Positions 8,170-17,371 of a stretch of 37,256 nucleotides of DNA are shown here, piece after piece; within the stretch, counting starts at the first letter, position 1, and each line of letters opens with the position of its first letter. The notes below the pieces were generated by a model, which ran no database searches, had not been told where the DNA came from, and saw only the letters and a program-made list of their open reading frames with translations. Source of the stretch: Chthoniobacteraceae bacterium (lineage in GTDB: Bacteria; Verrucomicrobiota; Verrucomicrobiia; Chthoniobacterales; Chthoniobacteraceae). A program made the position numbers and the translations under genes. The DNA lies in NCBI GenBank assembly GCA_947479475.1, contig CANJZW010000044.1, positions 1 to 37,256 on the forward strand, read 5' to 3'.

Positions 8170-9720
8170 CTAGAGATCTGGATTTGTTGAAGCGGCTTTT
8201 AAGGTGTCCTTTTGTAAAGAAAGGATCCAATCGAGGACGGCCTCAGTCTTGTGTGTCAGATGTGGGTAGGTCATCGCGGGCCGGTTGACGACGATCAGCG
8301 GGATATGGAGGGCTTGCGCCGCTGCGATTTTTGCGGGCAATCCACCCGCTTCGCCAGAGTCTTTGGTGATGACACAATCGATGCCCCAGTCCAGCCAAAG
8401 TGTCTCATTGGCCCGTTTGGAAAACGGGCCCTGCATCGCACAGATACGACTTGGGATAATGCCGCTCGCAAGGGTGCGTTCGAGCGAATCGGCTCCAGGC
8501 GTGATGCGAGCAAACCACTCTACTGTTTCGTTCGCGGTGAAAGATTGAAGATCCTTTACGCCAGTGGACAAAAAAATGCGTTTGCCCGTTTTTGCCGCGA
8601 TGAGAGCCGCTTGTGAAATAGTCTCAACGGCGATCACATTTTCAGGAAGGGGATGGGAGGGTCTTTCGTAGCGGAGGTGCGGGAGATTCGTTGCAGCGCA
8701 AATTCGCATCAGTTGAGCCGATATCAGAGTGGCAAAGGGATGAGTGGCGTCCACAACCGCGAGCGCCTTGGCATCAGGGAGCAGGCGAGTTCTAGTTTTT
8801 TCTCCGATGCGTCCCGGCAGTACGATTGAACGTGGAGAGTGTCTGCGGGCCTGCGCTGCGCCGTATTCCGTAGCGACGGAAATGACGGTGGGAATATCCA
8901 GCGCCGCGCATTCGGCCGCCAGAGCGTTGCCGTCGCGGGTGCCTGTAAAGAACCAGATGGCACCTTCGGGGAGGGTTTCGGTCGTTTCCCAGCCATGGTA
9001 ACCGCGCGGCGCAAAGAGAAAGCGGCCGGTACGTTTCGTGAATCGGGTTCCGATCACCAAGGTCGTGAGCATGTCGAACTTACGGCTTTTGAGTTCCTCA
9101 AGCGTGCAGATGTCTGTCGCTACGTCCTCGCGGTAGGCATTGCGGACGATTCCGCACCAGGTCTGGTGCGGTCGGTGCTTAAGAAGAATATCGAGGATCC
9201 GGTAGACGCCATCCTGACGCGCCTCGCTTTGGACATTGTACAAAACCAGGGCGAGATCCGCTTTTGCCAGAAGCAGCGCCCGGCCTTCAATCCATGGCCA
9301 GGGACAAAGAAGGTCGGAGAGCGAAAGAGTCGCGAAGTCGTGACCTAGGGGAGCCCCCAAAAGAGAGGCGCAGCTGAGTGCGGCGGTGATACCCGGGATG
9401 ACCTGAATATCCGTCGTTTCCTCCGCTGTGATCATCTCGAAAACAAGCGGCGCGAGGCCATAGACGCCTATGTCGCCGCTGGAAACGAGGCTGACGGTGC
9501 GGCCTTCCCTTGCAAATTGAAGGGCAAGAGCCGCTCTCTCTCTCTCCTGGGTGAGCGGTAGAGAGTGGATTTCTTTCCCTTCCAGCCAGGGTTCGATCCA
9601 TTTCAAGTACAAGCCGTAACTCACCACAACTTCGCTTCGCTCCAGTGCCGCGCGGGCGAGGGGAGCAATGAGGTCTGTTGAGCCAGGGCCGACAGAGACG
9701 AGGTTTAATTGGCCGGGCAT
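8170..9720 (-). CDS. cbiHJ: Fused precorrin-3B C17-methyltransferase / precorrin-6A reductase
   Basis: A 516-residue two-domain enzyme. Residues 1 to about 245 are CbiH/CobJ: NLVSVGPGSTDL at the start, VSSGDIGVYGLA, the PGITAALSCASLLGAPLGHDF loop, and VIGTRFTKRTGRFLFAPRGY near the end. This domain methylates C17 with ring contraction. Residues from about 255 to 505 are CbiJ/CobK: WFFTGTRDGNALA, VVDATHPFA, and ITKDSGEAGGLPAK close to the C-terminus. This domain reduces the (cobalt-)precorrin-6A macrocycle. Its start overlaps cbiG by 16 bases. The two domains act at non-adjacent steps of the pathway. Both halves look complete. Whether the substrate contains cobalt depends on which branch this operon encodes; CbiD and CbiG favour the cobalt-containing branch. 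Confidence 0.93.
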   Translation of the reverse strand: MPGQLNLVSVGPGSTDLIAPLARAALERSEVVVSYGLYLKWIEPWLEGKEIHSLPLTQERERAALALQFAREGRTVSLVSSGDIGVYGLAPLVFEMITAEETTDIQVIPGITAALSCASLLGAPLGHDFATLSLSDLLCPWPWIEGRALLLAKADLALVLYNVQSEARQDGVYRILDILLKHRPHQTWCGIVRNAYREDVATDICTLEELKSRKFDMLTTLVIGTRFTKRTGRFLFAPRGYHGWETTETLPEGAIWFFTGTRDGNALAAECAALDIPTVISVATEYGAAQARRHSPRSIVLPGRIGEKTRTRLLPDAKALAVVDATHPFATLISAQLMRICAATNLPHLRYERPSHPLPENVIAVETISQAALIAAKTGKRIFLSTGVKDLQSFTANETVEWFARITPGADSLERTLASGIIPSRICAMQGPFSKRANETLWLDWGIDCVITKDSGEAGGLPAKIAAAQALHIPLIVVNRPAMTYPHLTHKTEAVLDWILSLQKDTLKAASTNPDL

Positions 9721-10523
9721 GATTGAGGTAAGGAAGTGGTGAAAGAGTCGGAGACAATGGCGACAGTGACTCCTGCAACCGCTGTTTTTGGAAGTAGTAA
9801 AGCTCCTCGTGGAGAGGCAAGAAGCGCGCAGGGCTCGCAGACACCGGCGAGTCCCACGTTACGGTAAACCCAATCAGAGGGTGTCGCGGTGAGGGGACGC
9901 TGGGCGATTTGGGTGCTGGAAAAAATACGCAGAGGCAAAAAATTCGAGCTGAGCCACGAAAGAAGGCCCGGCTCGGAAGCTTTAATGTCTACGGTCGCCA
10001 CCTCGCGTACATCCGCAAGCGTGCAATGGACAGACGCGAGAGACTGCTCCACCGCAGCTTGAATTCGCGCGGCGCTCATCCCCTTCCGGCAGCCAATTCC
10101 CACGGTGAGGGGCTTGAGCGCTTCGGTAGCTGTTGTGATAACCGGTGTTGCACCGGTCAGTGCCGCGATTCGATAGGCCAATGCGTTTGCTCCGCCTTCG
10201 TGCCCTCCAAGTAAAGGGATTGCAAACCGGCAAGCTTCATCGATGACGACCACAGAAGGGTCTGAATGTTTATCCCGAGGCAGTCGCGCGAGGTAACGCG
10301 AGGCGATCCCCGAGGCCATGAGCAAGATCCAATGTTTGGTGTTTGGAAAAACAGCTTCAAACTGGACGCGGTTCGAATCCTTTGCCGATTCCGAAAAAGA
10401 GGATTTCGGATGTACAAGCGCGCCGAGGGATGCCGCCAGTTTCTCTGCAAGAGGCCTCGCAGACTCTCTGACGATCCAGACCCCGGTGTCCGGGCCTTCG
10501 GCTCTGTTAAAAACGTCGCTCAT
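9705..10523 (-). CDS. cbiG: Cobalt-precorrin-5A hydrolase CbiG, short form
   Basis: CbiG opens the delta-lactone ring and releases acetaldehyde in the anaerobic pathway. The 272 residues show the N-terminal CbiG domain with LLGGHEGGANALA at 104-116 and the C-terminal domain beginning VGIGCRKGMS at 141-150. These two parts are joined almost directly (TTATEALKPLTVGIG). Most CbiG proteins are near 350 residues and carry a middle domain between them, which is missing here. The last stretch, with GLAGVCEPCALLAS, is family-like. Its ATG overlaps the stop of cbiF (ATGA) and its stop overlaps the start of cbiHJ by 16 bases. I take it as a functional short form rather than a broken gene. Confidence 0.9.
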   Translation of the reverse strand: MSDVFNRAEGPDTGVWIVRESARPLAEKLAASLGALVHPKSSFSESAKDSNRVQFEAVFPNTKHWILLMASGIASRYLARLPRDKHSDPSVVVIDEACRFAIPLLGGHEGGANALAYRIAALTGATPVITTATEALKPLTVGIGCRKGMSAARIQAAVEQSLASVHCTLADVREVATVDIKASEPGLLSWLSSNFLPLRIFSSTQIAQRPLTATPSDWVYRNVGLAGVCEPCALLASPRGALLLPKTAVAGVTVAIVSDSFTTSLPQSCPAN

Positions 10524-11299
10524 GCGTTGGTTAGTGGCTCCTTCGAAGCCTTGCGAAATCGATGTGAGTACTCAGGGCTGTAAAGGCGTGAAGGCGTTCC
10601 CGGGGTGTTTTCAAGTGCCCGGCCCACTAACAGCATGGTGGACAGCCGCCAGTCCTCCGGGGAGATGTCGTCCAATAAGGTGCCAAGTGTGGCGACGTGG
10701 TGTTTTTCCTGTGGCCACGATGCCTTGCAGACAAGCGCTGCCGGCGTTTCGTCTGGAAGTTGAGTGCGGAGCTCTTCGAGTGCCTTGGTTAGGCCTGCGC
10801 CGGACAAAAAGATCGCCATGCTCGCGCCGTGGGTAGCGAGTGCTGCCAGTGACTCGCCTTCGGGAACGGCCGAGGCACGGCCCTCGGAACGTGTGATGAT
10901 GATGGTCTGGGAAACTTCCGGCCGTGTCAGTGAAGTTTTCAGGACGGCTGCCGATGCCGTAAAGGAGGACACGCCGGGAACCACTTCATACGGGATGTTA
11001 AGTTCATCAAGGGCCGACATTTGTTCGCTGATGGCACCGTAAATCGCGGGATCGCCAGAGTGCAGGCGGGCAACATCCCAACCGTTGAGCTGTGCCCTGC
11101 GGTATTGGGCGACTTGTTCTTCAAGGCTCATTGCCGCGGTGTCGTGAATTTCGGCATCGGGACGGCAATGGGTGAGCATGTCGCGACTCACAAGCGACCC
11201 TGCGTAGAGCACGATGGACGCTTCAGCTAGCGCTCGTGCGCCGCGCAAGGTGATCAGATCGGCGGCCCCGGGCCCGGCGCCTACAAAGGTAACTTTCAT
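10520..11299 (-). CDS. cbiF: (Cobalt-)precorrin-4 C11-methyltransferase
   Basis: An S-adenosylmethionine-dependent tetrapyrrole methylase of 259 residues (CbiF/CobM). The signature VGAGPGAADLITLRG opens the protein, YAGSLVS follows near 37-43, the second SAM motif RLHSGDPAIYGA is near residue 80, and VVPGVSSFTASAA lies near 107. Methylation at C11 precedes ring opening by CbiG, whose gene follows directly. Stop and start codons overlap by four bases with both neighbours (cbiL upstream, cbiG downstream), implying coupled translation. Assignment to CbiF rather than another methylase of the family rests on the YAGSLV motif and on context. Confidence 0.94.
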   Translation of the reverse strand: MKVTFVGAGPGAADLITLRGARALAEASIVLYAGSLVSRDMLTHCRPDAEIHDTAAMSLEEQVAQYRRAQLNGWDVARLHSGDPAIYGAISEQMSALDELNIPYEVVPGVSSFTASAAVLKTSLTRPEVSQTIIITRSEGRASAVPEGESLAALATHGASMAIFLSGAGLTKALEELRTQLPDETPAALVCKASWPQEKHHVATLGTLLDDISPEDWRLSTMLLVGRALENTPGTPSRLYSPEYSHRFRKASKEPLTNA

Positions 11300-12024
11300 G
11301 AAAGGTGTGGGGTTGGGTTGCGGATGAGCATGGTGGAGAGATATCCCGTGTGAGATTCAGCCAGCAGGGGAGCGAGACCCTGGAGGCAAAAACCTTCGGG
11401 CATTCCAATGCGGCTGCCAAAGGCGCTGCTGTCGGTGAGCTCGAGCTTTTGGAGCAGTTCGAGAACCATGGGAAGACGCTTGCCGACCTTCATCAGTACG
11501 ACGATGTCATTGCGCCTGATAAAAAACTCCAGTTCATCGGCGGTTTCGGGGCAGGGTAGGATTTGGACGCGTTCCTTTCCCTCACCAAGGGGAAAGCCCG
11601 TAGCGGCCGCGAGCGCGGCATAACTGGAGATTCCAGGGAAGACCCGCCATGGTGCGTCCGGGCACGCGCGGCGCACGGCCTGGAGGGTGTAGTTAAAGGT
11701 GGAGTAGGTCATCGTGTCGCCCAGGGTCAGGTAGGCAACGTCGTGCCCCGCACGAAGGTGTTCTGTAATGGAGTGAGCCATCGCGGTGTAACGCGCGAGA
11801 AGGACCGCGTGGTCGCGGGACATATCGAATTCCACTTCGCAGAAGCGCTCTTCGGGGATTGTGTTTTGGGGAAGGCACGCCCTGGCTGTGGAGGCATCCT
11901 GGGACGTGGCTCTCGGCACGTAAATGGTGTGACAATGTTGGAGCCGATCCCAGGCTAGCACGGGGAGGAGGCCTTGTTCGCCGGGGCCCACGCCGATTCC
12001 GTAAAATGTGCCAAGTGTGTTCAT
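11296..12024 (-). CDS. cbiL: (Cobalt-)precorrin-2 C20-methyltransferase
   Basis: CbiL/CobI adds the third methyl group of corrin synthesis at C20. The protein has 242 residues with the family opening GTFYGIGVGPGEQGLLPVLA, a histidine-flanked IYVPRA segment, LTLGDTMTYSTF at the second SAM motif and FPGISSYAALAAATGFPLGEG. The motif LGDTMTYSTF is typical of this methylase rather than CbiF or CbiH. The ATG overlaps the cbiD stop and the stop overlaps the cbiF start, both as ATGA. No uroporphyrinogen-III methyltransferase, which would make its substrate precursor, is found in the window. Confidence 0.94.
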   Translation of the reverse strand: MNTLGTFYGIGVGPGEQGLLPVLAWDRLQHCHTIYVPRATSQDASTARACLPQNTIPEERFCEVEFDMSRDHAVLLARYTAMAHSITEHLRAGHDVAYLTLGDTMTYSTFNYTLQAVRRACPDAPWRVFPGISSYAALAAATGFPLGEGKERVQILPCPETADELEFFIRRNDIVVLMKVGKRLPMVLELLQKLELTDSSAFGSRIGMPEGFCLQGLAPLLAESHTGYLSTMLIRNPTPHLS

Positions 12025-13166
12025 TGGTTTCCTCCCAGTGCTGAGCCGTCCATCGAGAAAAGGCGGACGCGAACCTCTTCCACGTTTCCAAGCCTGGGCA
12101 GCACCGCCCGTTTGATGCGGTTTTCCACGGCAACCCAGAAGGCTTCCTTGTTTGGAAAAGCCGCCATTTTTTCAATGGCCGCCTCGGTGCTGTTGACGCT
12201 TTCAAGAAGGGGCACAAGGAGAGGGGCGCTTTTCATTGCTACGGAAAGGAGTCCTTCCACCGCGCTTGAGCCCTTGTGAGAGTGTGTGTCCCACACATCG
12301 GTGAGCAGTTTTGCTAATTTACCAGGGTGCCCGACAATCCAGAGCAGGGGCAGCGTATGGTTGATTTCGGCAAGACTGGCCGTCAATGCTTCGAGTGCGA
12401 AGCCGACGAAGTTCGAGATCTGCACAATTTGTTTGAGTGGAAGATCGAGGGATGCCCTTGCAAAACGCTGGCCGAGATTGCCCGGGGAGAGAACGATTTG
12501 TGCCGGTCTGTCTCCCACCGCGACTCTCAAGTAAACTTCGATTGATGCCTTGAAAGAAGCGAGCGACTTCGGTTCCACGATGCCGGTGGTGCCGAGAATA
12601 GAAATGCCGCCCAAAATTCCGAGTCTGGGGTTGAACGTGCGCTGCGCGATGGTTTCTCCGTTCTCGCAACCCACTTCGACATCCAGTCCGAAAGTGTCTG
12701 AGTCAGATTCCACAGTCTCGGAAACAGCGGCTCTGATCATCGCCCGCGGAATCGCATTGATTGCGGGTTCACCGATGTCCAAACGCAGCCCGGGTTGCGT
12801 GACAATTCCAACACCCTTTCCCCGCAAAAAGACGACTTTACCGGCGTTGTTTTTCCGAACGCGTGCGATGATGCGCGCGCGGTGGGTTTGATCGGGATCA
12901 TCGCCTCCATCTTTGATGACAGAAGCCGCCGACCATCCCGGGCTTTGCTCCACGGGAGTGATTGGGATTGGAAGAAAGTGCAGACCATCGGGAAGGCTGA
13001 CGTTCACCGTTGCGGGCAGGTCTCCGGTAAGTAGAAGGGTGAGGGCCGCTTTCGTGGCGGCGGTGGCGCTGGTCCCAGTGGTGAAGCCACGGCGCAGTCC
13101 GTTCTCAGCCAGTGTGGTGAGGTCGAATGGTGCGACAGGCGCAAAACTGGGATATTGGGGGGTCAT
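12021..13166 (-). CDS. cbiD: Cobalt-precorrin-5B C1-methyltransferase CbiD
   Basis: CbiD methylates C1 after acetaldehyde loss in the anaerobic pathway and is a marker for that route. The frame is open 36 codons further upstream, but the ATG at 13166 overlaps the stop of cbiXC as ATGA and gives the usual N-terminus, so I use it: 381 residues. Visible blocks are LRRGFTTGTSATAATKAAL near residues 22-40, VVFLRGKGVGIVTQPGL near 115, a GILGGISILGTTGIVEP block near 190 and a LPLLWIVGHPGKLAKLL block near 275. The gene lies between cbiXC and cbiL. Confidence in family is high; the start is supported by coupling, not by a ribosome-binding site. Confidence 0.94.
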   Translation of the reverse strand: MTPQYPSFAPVAPFDLTTLAENGLRRGFTTGTSATAATKAALTLLLTGDLPATVNVSLPDGLHFLPIPITPVEQSPGWSAASVIKDGGDDPDQTHRARIIARVRKNNAGKVVFLRGKGVGIVTQPGLRLDIGEPAINAIPRAMIRAAVSETVESDSDTFGLDVEVGCENGETIAQRTFNPRLGILGGISILGTTGIVEPKSLASFKASIEVYLRVAVGDRPAQIVLSPGNLGQRFARASLDLPLKQIVQISNFVGFALEALTASLAEINHTLPLLWIVGHPGKLAKLLTDVWDTHSHKGSSAVEGLLSVAMKSAPLLVPLLESVNSTEAAIEKMAAFPNKEAFWVAVENRIKRAVLPRLGNVEEVRVRLFSMDGSALGGNQ

Positions 13167-14764
13167 TTCCTTGGCAACTGACTGGCCTGAATGAGCAGCG
13201 CGTTGACCGTGGCAGCTGCCCAAGGCGAACCGCCCCGCGTTCCTTTGTTCGTAATCCGAGGCACGTGCAGACAACGCCGTAGCCGCTCTTTACACTCTTG
13301 GGTGCCGACAAAGCCGACGGGCAGCCCGATCACGAGGCGCGGGCGCCATCCCTGTTCCTGAATGAGGCGGACCGCCTCCTCCACAGCCGTAGGAGCATCG
13401 CCGATCGCTAGCAGAACATCGTTTCCGAACTTCAACCAGGCCCGGCGTATTCCAGCGGCTGATTTCGTGAGGCCATTGGATTGCGCCACGATTTTTGTCT
13501 CTTCATCGTGGACTAGGCAGGCCGTGCGCAGGCCGAGTTGTGAGATCAGGGTCCGACGCAGGCCAGATTGGACCATCGTCACATCAGTCACTATCGTGCA
13601 ACGGTCGAGAATCGCTTTTACCCCGGCTGCGGGTGCGCCCCCTGAAACATAGACGGAATCCGGGGCCTCGAAATCTCCCGAGGTATGGACAAGACGCTTT
13701 AGGATATCCAACTGCTCCGCGGGAAAGTGGCTCCAGTCCCTGCCTTCAGCGATGATTTCGAAACTTTTTTCCTCGATGGGGTGCATCTCGTACGGGCCCT
13801 CTGGCTCTGAGACGCCCACTTGGATGGGTGCATTCACCGGACTGGCGGTGGCTGTTGATCCAACGGCAGCCGTTTCTCCTGTGCCAATTCCACGGACATG
13901 GAAGTGGTGCCCAACCTGTGGAGCGCCCGCCTCGCTTTCATACCCAATGATCGCTGTCCTGTATTTGCAGAGACTGCAGTTCATGAGCGCTTTGCCCTCA
14001 AAGGCCTCACGGCCCCGGTCGAGTAGCGCATCGGCCGTGAGCGGATGGGAGTCGAGATGGCCTGCGAAGATCACGTCGACGTTGGGCCGGCTGGCTGCGA
14101 CAGCCTCCACTGCGGCGTGAATGCGTTTGATTAGAACGCCGGTGAAAAGAAAAAACGGCAGAACGATCAACCGGCTGCAGCCTAGTCGCACGGCGCTTTC
14201 AAGGCCCTCGGACAGGCCGGGCTTTGCGGTTCCCGAGTAGCAGACAAACGAGGCGGCGAAACCGAGGCCTTCCTCCAGAATCCGGGCGAGTTTGGTAACA
14301 TCCGAGTTTGCGTCAGGATCGGTTGTGCCGCGGCCGACAACGACCAAACACGTGTCGGAGCGCGGGATGATTCGCGTTCCTCGGGACTCCGCCTCGATGA
14401 GTCGGATTCTGCACAACTGCAACACTGAGGGGTGCAGGTGCATGGGGGCTCCGTACCGAATGTCGCACAGCGGAAATTCTCGTTGGAGAGCCTGAACCTC
14501 AACAGGCATGTCGTTTTTCGCGTGGGTGGCTCCAAGCAACACACCGGGAACAACGGAGATGCGAGTGGCTCCAGCGGCCACGGCTTTGCGCACGCCCTCG
14601 TCAATGGTCGGGCGCGCGAATTCGAGATAGCCGTGTTCCACGATCCGGCCACCTGCGCGATGGCGAACCACGTCGACGAAGCGTTCGAACTGTTCCACAC
14701 CATCCGGGTCGCGGCTGCCGTGCCCCGCAACAACGAGGGCGATGTCTTCAGGGAGAGCAATCAT
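13163..14764 (-). CDS. cbiXC: Fused sirohydrochlorin cobaltochelatase CbiX / precorrin-8X methylmutase CbiC
   Basis: A 533-residue fusion. Residues 1 to about 270 are a two-repeat Cbi[13 protein letters not shown] (His15) and [14 protein letters not shown] (His81) in the first repeat, and [15 protein letters not shown] and [13 protein letters not shown] in the second. It ends in MNCSLCKYR at 261-269, the MxCxxC motif linked to an iron-sulfur centre in long CbiX proteins, followed by a short GHHFHV histidine cluster. Residues from about 327 onward are Cbi[21 protein letters not shown] with the catalytic histidine at 360, [11 protein letters not shown] and [13 protein letters not shown]. CbiX inserts cobalt early; CbiC moves the C11 methyl to C12 late. 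Both ends overlap neighbours as ATGA. Confidence 0.94.
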   Translation of the reverse strand: MIALPEDIALVVAGHGSRDPDGVEQFERFVDVVRHRAGGRIVEHGYLEFARPTIDEGVRKAVAAGATRISVVPGVLLGATHAKNDMPVEVQALQREFPLCDIRYGAPMHLHPSVLQLCRIRLIEAESRGTRIIPRSDTCLVVVGRGTTDPDANSDVTKLARILEEGLGFAASFVCYSGTAKPGLSEGLESAVRLGCSRLIVLPFFLFTGVLIKRIHAAVEAVAASRPNVDVIFAGHLDSHPLTADALLDRGREAFEGKALMNCSLCKYRTAIIGYESEAGAPQVGHHFHVRGIGTGETAAVGSTATASPVNAPIQVGVSEPEGPYEMHPIEEKSFEIIAEGRDWSHFPAEQLDILKRLVHTSGDFEAPDSVYVSGGAPAAGVKAILDRCTIVTDVTMVQSGLRRTLISQLGLRTACLVHDEETKIVAQSNGLTKSAAGIRRAWLKFGNDVLLAIGDAPTAVEEAVRLIQEQGWRPRLVIGLPVGFVGTQECKERLRRCLHVPRITNKGTRGGSPWAAATVNALLIQASQLPRK

Positions 14765-15444
14765 GGTGAGGAATGAATTTGGCTTGGAAAGGGAGTGAGC
14801 GCGCGGATGAGAAGAATGCTCATGTCTGTGAATTCAGCAGTACACGTGTCGAGACGCCCGCACCATGTTGCCTCTGCCTTTGTAAGGTTTTCCCAAACTT
14901 CGACGGTGTGTTCTCCAGGAATTCCCTCCGCTAGAAGGAAAGAGGCAATGTCTCGCGGCATGAAGTCCCAGGGGCGCGGGATGACAATGGCGTTCCGCTG
15001 GTCCTGAAGGACGTGAACCAGATGGCGTTTGAAAGGCTCGAGATCTCCGCGACGGTGGAAGGTGATGAAAGTTGTTTCATCAAAACAAACTCTGCCCCGG
15101 CTCGCTAAAATCTGCGCGGAACTGATGCCTGGAACGGTTTCCACAGGATGTCCGCAGGCGATGTCGACACGCTCTAAAAACTGGAAGCCTGAAAAATGGA
15201 TGTCTCCCATGAAAACAACCACACAGCGTTTCCCTTCATGGTGAAGGGCCGCGACTTCCGCGAGGCGTGCGGTTTGATCGCGATAGTTCATGGGGATTTC
15301 AGTGCAGCTTGGCGGCACGTGCGGACGCGCCACTGTCAGAACTGCGTCAAACCCGGCCACGACGTCGGCTTCCGCAAGCAGGTCGCGGGCGCGGAGCGTC
15401 AAATATGCGGGATCGCCTGGGCCCGCGCCGATGCAATGAATCAT
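14761..15444 (-). CDS. cbiE: Cobalt-precorrin-7 C5-methyltransferase CbiE
   Basis: A stand-alone CbiE of 227 residues. The frame is open 111 codons further upstream, but that stretch lies over cbiA. The ATG at 15444 overlaps the cbiA stop as ATGA and gives the family start [19 protein letters not shown]. Other landmarks are [12 protein letters not shown] for the second SAM motif and [14 protein letters not shown]. In many genomes CbiE is fused to CbiT, the C15-methyltransferase and decarboxylase (as in CobL). Here the reading frame stops after the methylase domain, and no CbiT gene occurs anywhere in the operon, so that step must be supplied from elsewhere or by another enzyme. Confidence 0.92.
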   Translation of the reverse strand: MIHCIGAGPGDPAYLTLRARDLLAEADVVAGFDAVLTVARPHVPPSCTEIPMNYRDQTARLAEVAALHHEGKRCVVVFMGDIHFSGFQFLERVDIACGHPVETVPGISSAQILASRGRVCFDETTFITFHRRGDLEPFKRHLVHVLQDQRNAIVIPRPWDFMPRDIASFLLAEGIPGEHTVEVWENLTKAEATWCGRLDTCTAEFTDMSILLIRALTPFPSQIHSSP

Positions 15445-16781
15445 GGGGTGAATCCGAGTTGTTGGTTTAGAAAAGAAGCGTTGTGGGGAAAGTATAGGTG
15501 AACGTAGGAGGCGTGAAGCGTCTGTGTTCGGAAACCTTCGCGACGTGTGGCGCCGGTCCTGCGGCGCGATACGTCCCACGCGTTGGCGGAAGTCTGTTCT
15601 GCGTTCCACTGCGAATGGTGGAACTCGTGGCCGGGGTGTGTGAGGTCTGCTGTGCAGTACCCGAAGTGCTGGAGGGTACGAGTCATCGAGACGGAGCCGG
15701 GAATGGCGCCGGTCATGGGATAACGGGCACCCTCGACTGAGACGAGTTCTTCGGCAAGCAGCATAAGGCCTCCGCACTCCGCATAACAGGCGAGCCCCCC
15801 TGCGATGGCGCTTTTGAGATCATTGCGGAATGTGACGTTGTCCGCGATCGGGCCTGCATAGACCTCGGGGAACCCTCCGCCAAGAACGACGGCATCGATA
15901 CCCGAGGGAAGCTTCTGGGAGTGGATGGGAGAAAATGGAACGAGTTCGACGTCGTGCTCGCCAAGCCACTCGAGATTGGCCCGGTAATAAAAGTGGAAGG
16001 CTTCGTCCTGGGCGATTGCGATTTTCTTGCGCAAAGATGCGGCGCTGGACGGCGTATGAAAGGCAGTGGGAGGGGTATCAGAGGGCACGCGCGTGAGCGC
16101 AATGAATGCGGTGAGGTCCAGAGTGCGTTCTGCCAACGTTGCGAGTTCTGACCGAGAGGGGAGGGCGAACTCCTGTGGAGCGCGAAGTCCGAGGTGCCTT
16201 TCCGGCCAGTTCAGGAGGTCTGTTTGCGGGATTGCCCCAAGGACTGGGATGCCCAAAGGGAGGATCGCCTCTCTCAAATACTCGGTGTGTGAATCACCGC
16301 TGATCCCGTTGAGGATGACGCCTGCGATCCGGGTTGGGTTTGCTTCAGCGATGAACCCCCGGAGTGTAGCCGCAAGGGAACGGCCGGCTTTTGCGGCTGG
16401 GATGCAGAGGACGATGGGCCATTCGAGCCAGCGGGCGAGTTCCATGGTGCTGCCCTCCTCGGAGGTGGGAGAGGCTCCGTCAAAGAGGCCCATGACGCCC
16501 TCCAAGATTCCGGTGGCGCTCCGGGTGTTTTCCACCGCGTCGCTTAAGACGCGTTCTTTGCCCATGAGCCAGGAATCGAGGTTCCGGGAGATGTTTTTAC
16601 TGAAATGATTGTGGTAGCCGGGATCGATGAAATCCGGGCCTGCCTTGAAGGGTTGCACGGAGAGTCCCCTGGCCTCCAATCCAGCGGCGAGCAGGCAGGT
16701 GAGCACGGTTTTGCCGCTGCTGCCGTGTAGTCCGCCGAGCACGAAGCCGGAGGGGGCTGATGTTTGAAGGGGGCGGGACAT
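15441..16781 (-). CDS. cbiA: Cobyrinate a,c-diamide synthase
   Basis: CbiA/CobB amidates the a and c side chains of (hydrogeno)cobyrinate using glutamine and ATP. The 446 residues show an N-terminal dethiobiotin-synthetase-like ATPase domain with [13 protein letters not shown] (P loop, Lys24), [13 protein letters not shown] near 45-57 and EGVMGLFDG near 94-102. The C-terminal glutaminase domain has [13 protein letters not shown] near 298 and the nucleophile Cys336 in [10 protein letters not shown]; a late ASYVHLYFP segment carries the catalytic histidine. It starts eight bases after cobO and its stop overlaps the cbiE start. All catalytic landmarks are intact. Confidence 0.95.
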   Translation of the reverse strand: MSRPLQTSAPSGFVLGGLHGSSGKTVLTCLLAAGLEARGLSVQPFKAGPDFIDPGYHNHFSKNISRNLDSWLMGKERVLSDAVENTRSATGILEGVMGLFDGASPTSEEGSTMELARWLEWPIVLCIPAAKAGRSLAATLRGFIAEANPTRIAGVILNGISGDSHTEYLREAILPLGIPVLGAIPQTDLLNWPERHLGLRAPQEFALPSRSELATLAERTLDLTAFIALTRVPSDTPPTAFHTPSSAASLRKKIAIAQDEAFHFYYRANLEWLGEHDVELVPFSPIHSQKLPSGIDAVVLGGGFPEVYAGPIADNVTFRNDLKSAIAGGLACYAECGGLMLLAEELVSVEGARYPMTGAIPGSVSMTRTLQHFGYCTADLTHPGHEFHHSQWNAEQTSANAWDVSRRRTGATRREGFRTQTLHASYVHLYFPHNASFLNQQLGFTP

Positions 16782-16789
16782 GGGGCGCT

Positions 16790-17371
16790 TTAAAATTCGA
16801 TACCTCGGCGAGCCGTCATGCCCTGGTCAAAGTGGTGTTTGATCTTGCGCATTTCGGTGACGACATCGGCGAGTGCAATGAGGTCGTCATGCGCATAGCG
16901 GCCTGTGAAAACCAGTTCCACCAGAGGCGGGCGTGCGCGCGCAAACTCAAGGGCGCGTTCGATGGGAATCAGGCCGCGATGAATGCAGTAATTGATTTCA
17001 TCAACGATGATGAGATCGTGTTCGCCGGCCGTGAGCACGGATTGAAGCGAGTCCATTTCAAGCGCGAGGGCTTTGGTCATGGCTTCCACGTGTTCGGGAA
17101 TGTGTTTACTCCTGGAGAGAATCCAGTCCTGTTCAACGTTCCGATAGGTGAGGTTCGGATGGAGTGTCGGACAAAGGGCGAGTTCGCCTGTCTTCCAGCG
17201 GGGCTTCATCATTCGAAGGTAGTAGACGCGAAAGCCGCAGCCGAGGGCACGCAGCATCAGACCCATGGAGGCTGTGCTTTTGCCTTTGCCCTCTCCGGTG
17301 TAGATTTGGAAAGCCCCGTGTTTAAGGCGTGGGTTGTGTTCCATTGTTTGCGGGGCGGTTGATTCTTCCAT
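16790..17371 (-). CDS. cobO: Cob(I)yrinate a,c-diamide adenosyltransferase (CobA/CobO type)
   Basis: The enzyme attaches the 5'-deoxyadenosyl ligand to the corrin cobalt. The core reads FQIYTGEGKGKSTASMGLMLRALG, containing the characteristic P loop GEGKGKST, followed by YYLRMMKPRWKTGE, the acidic LIIVDEINYCIHRGLI segment and VFTGRYAHDDLIALAD. This is the CobA/CobO fold, not PduO. The frame is open further upstream, but that stretch lies over cbiB. I chose the ATG at 17371 (193 residues). An ATG at 17344 (184 residues) is equally possible and has no better ribosome site. Either start lies inside the 3' end of cbiB, overlapping it by 50 or 23 bases. Confidence 0.92.
   Translation of the reverse strand: MEESTAPQTMEHNPRLKHGAFQIYTGEGKGKSTASMGLMLRALGCGFRVYYLRMMKPRWKTGELALCPTLHPNLTYRNVEQDWILSRSKHIPEHVEAMTKALALEMDSLQSVLTAGEHDLIIVDEINYCIHRGLIPIERALEFARARPPLVELVFTGRYAHDDLIALADVVTEMRKIKHHFDQGMTARRGIEF

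Noticed and set aside
10367-10380. GGTTCGAATCC, a perfect tRNA T-loop-like string
   Set aside because: It lies inside cbiG in a well-conserved coding frame, and no acceptor, D or anticodon stems surround it.
14761-15777. CbiE with a 111-residue N-terminal extension
   Set aside because: The extension is arginine-rich, lies over the cbiA coding region and precedes the canonical [10 protein letters not shown] start, which has an ATGA overlap.
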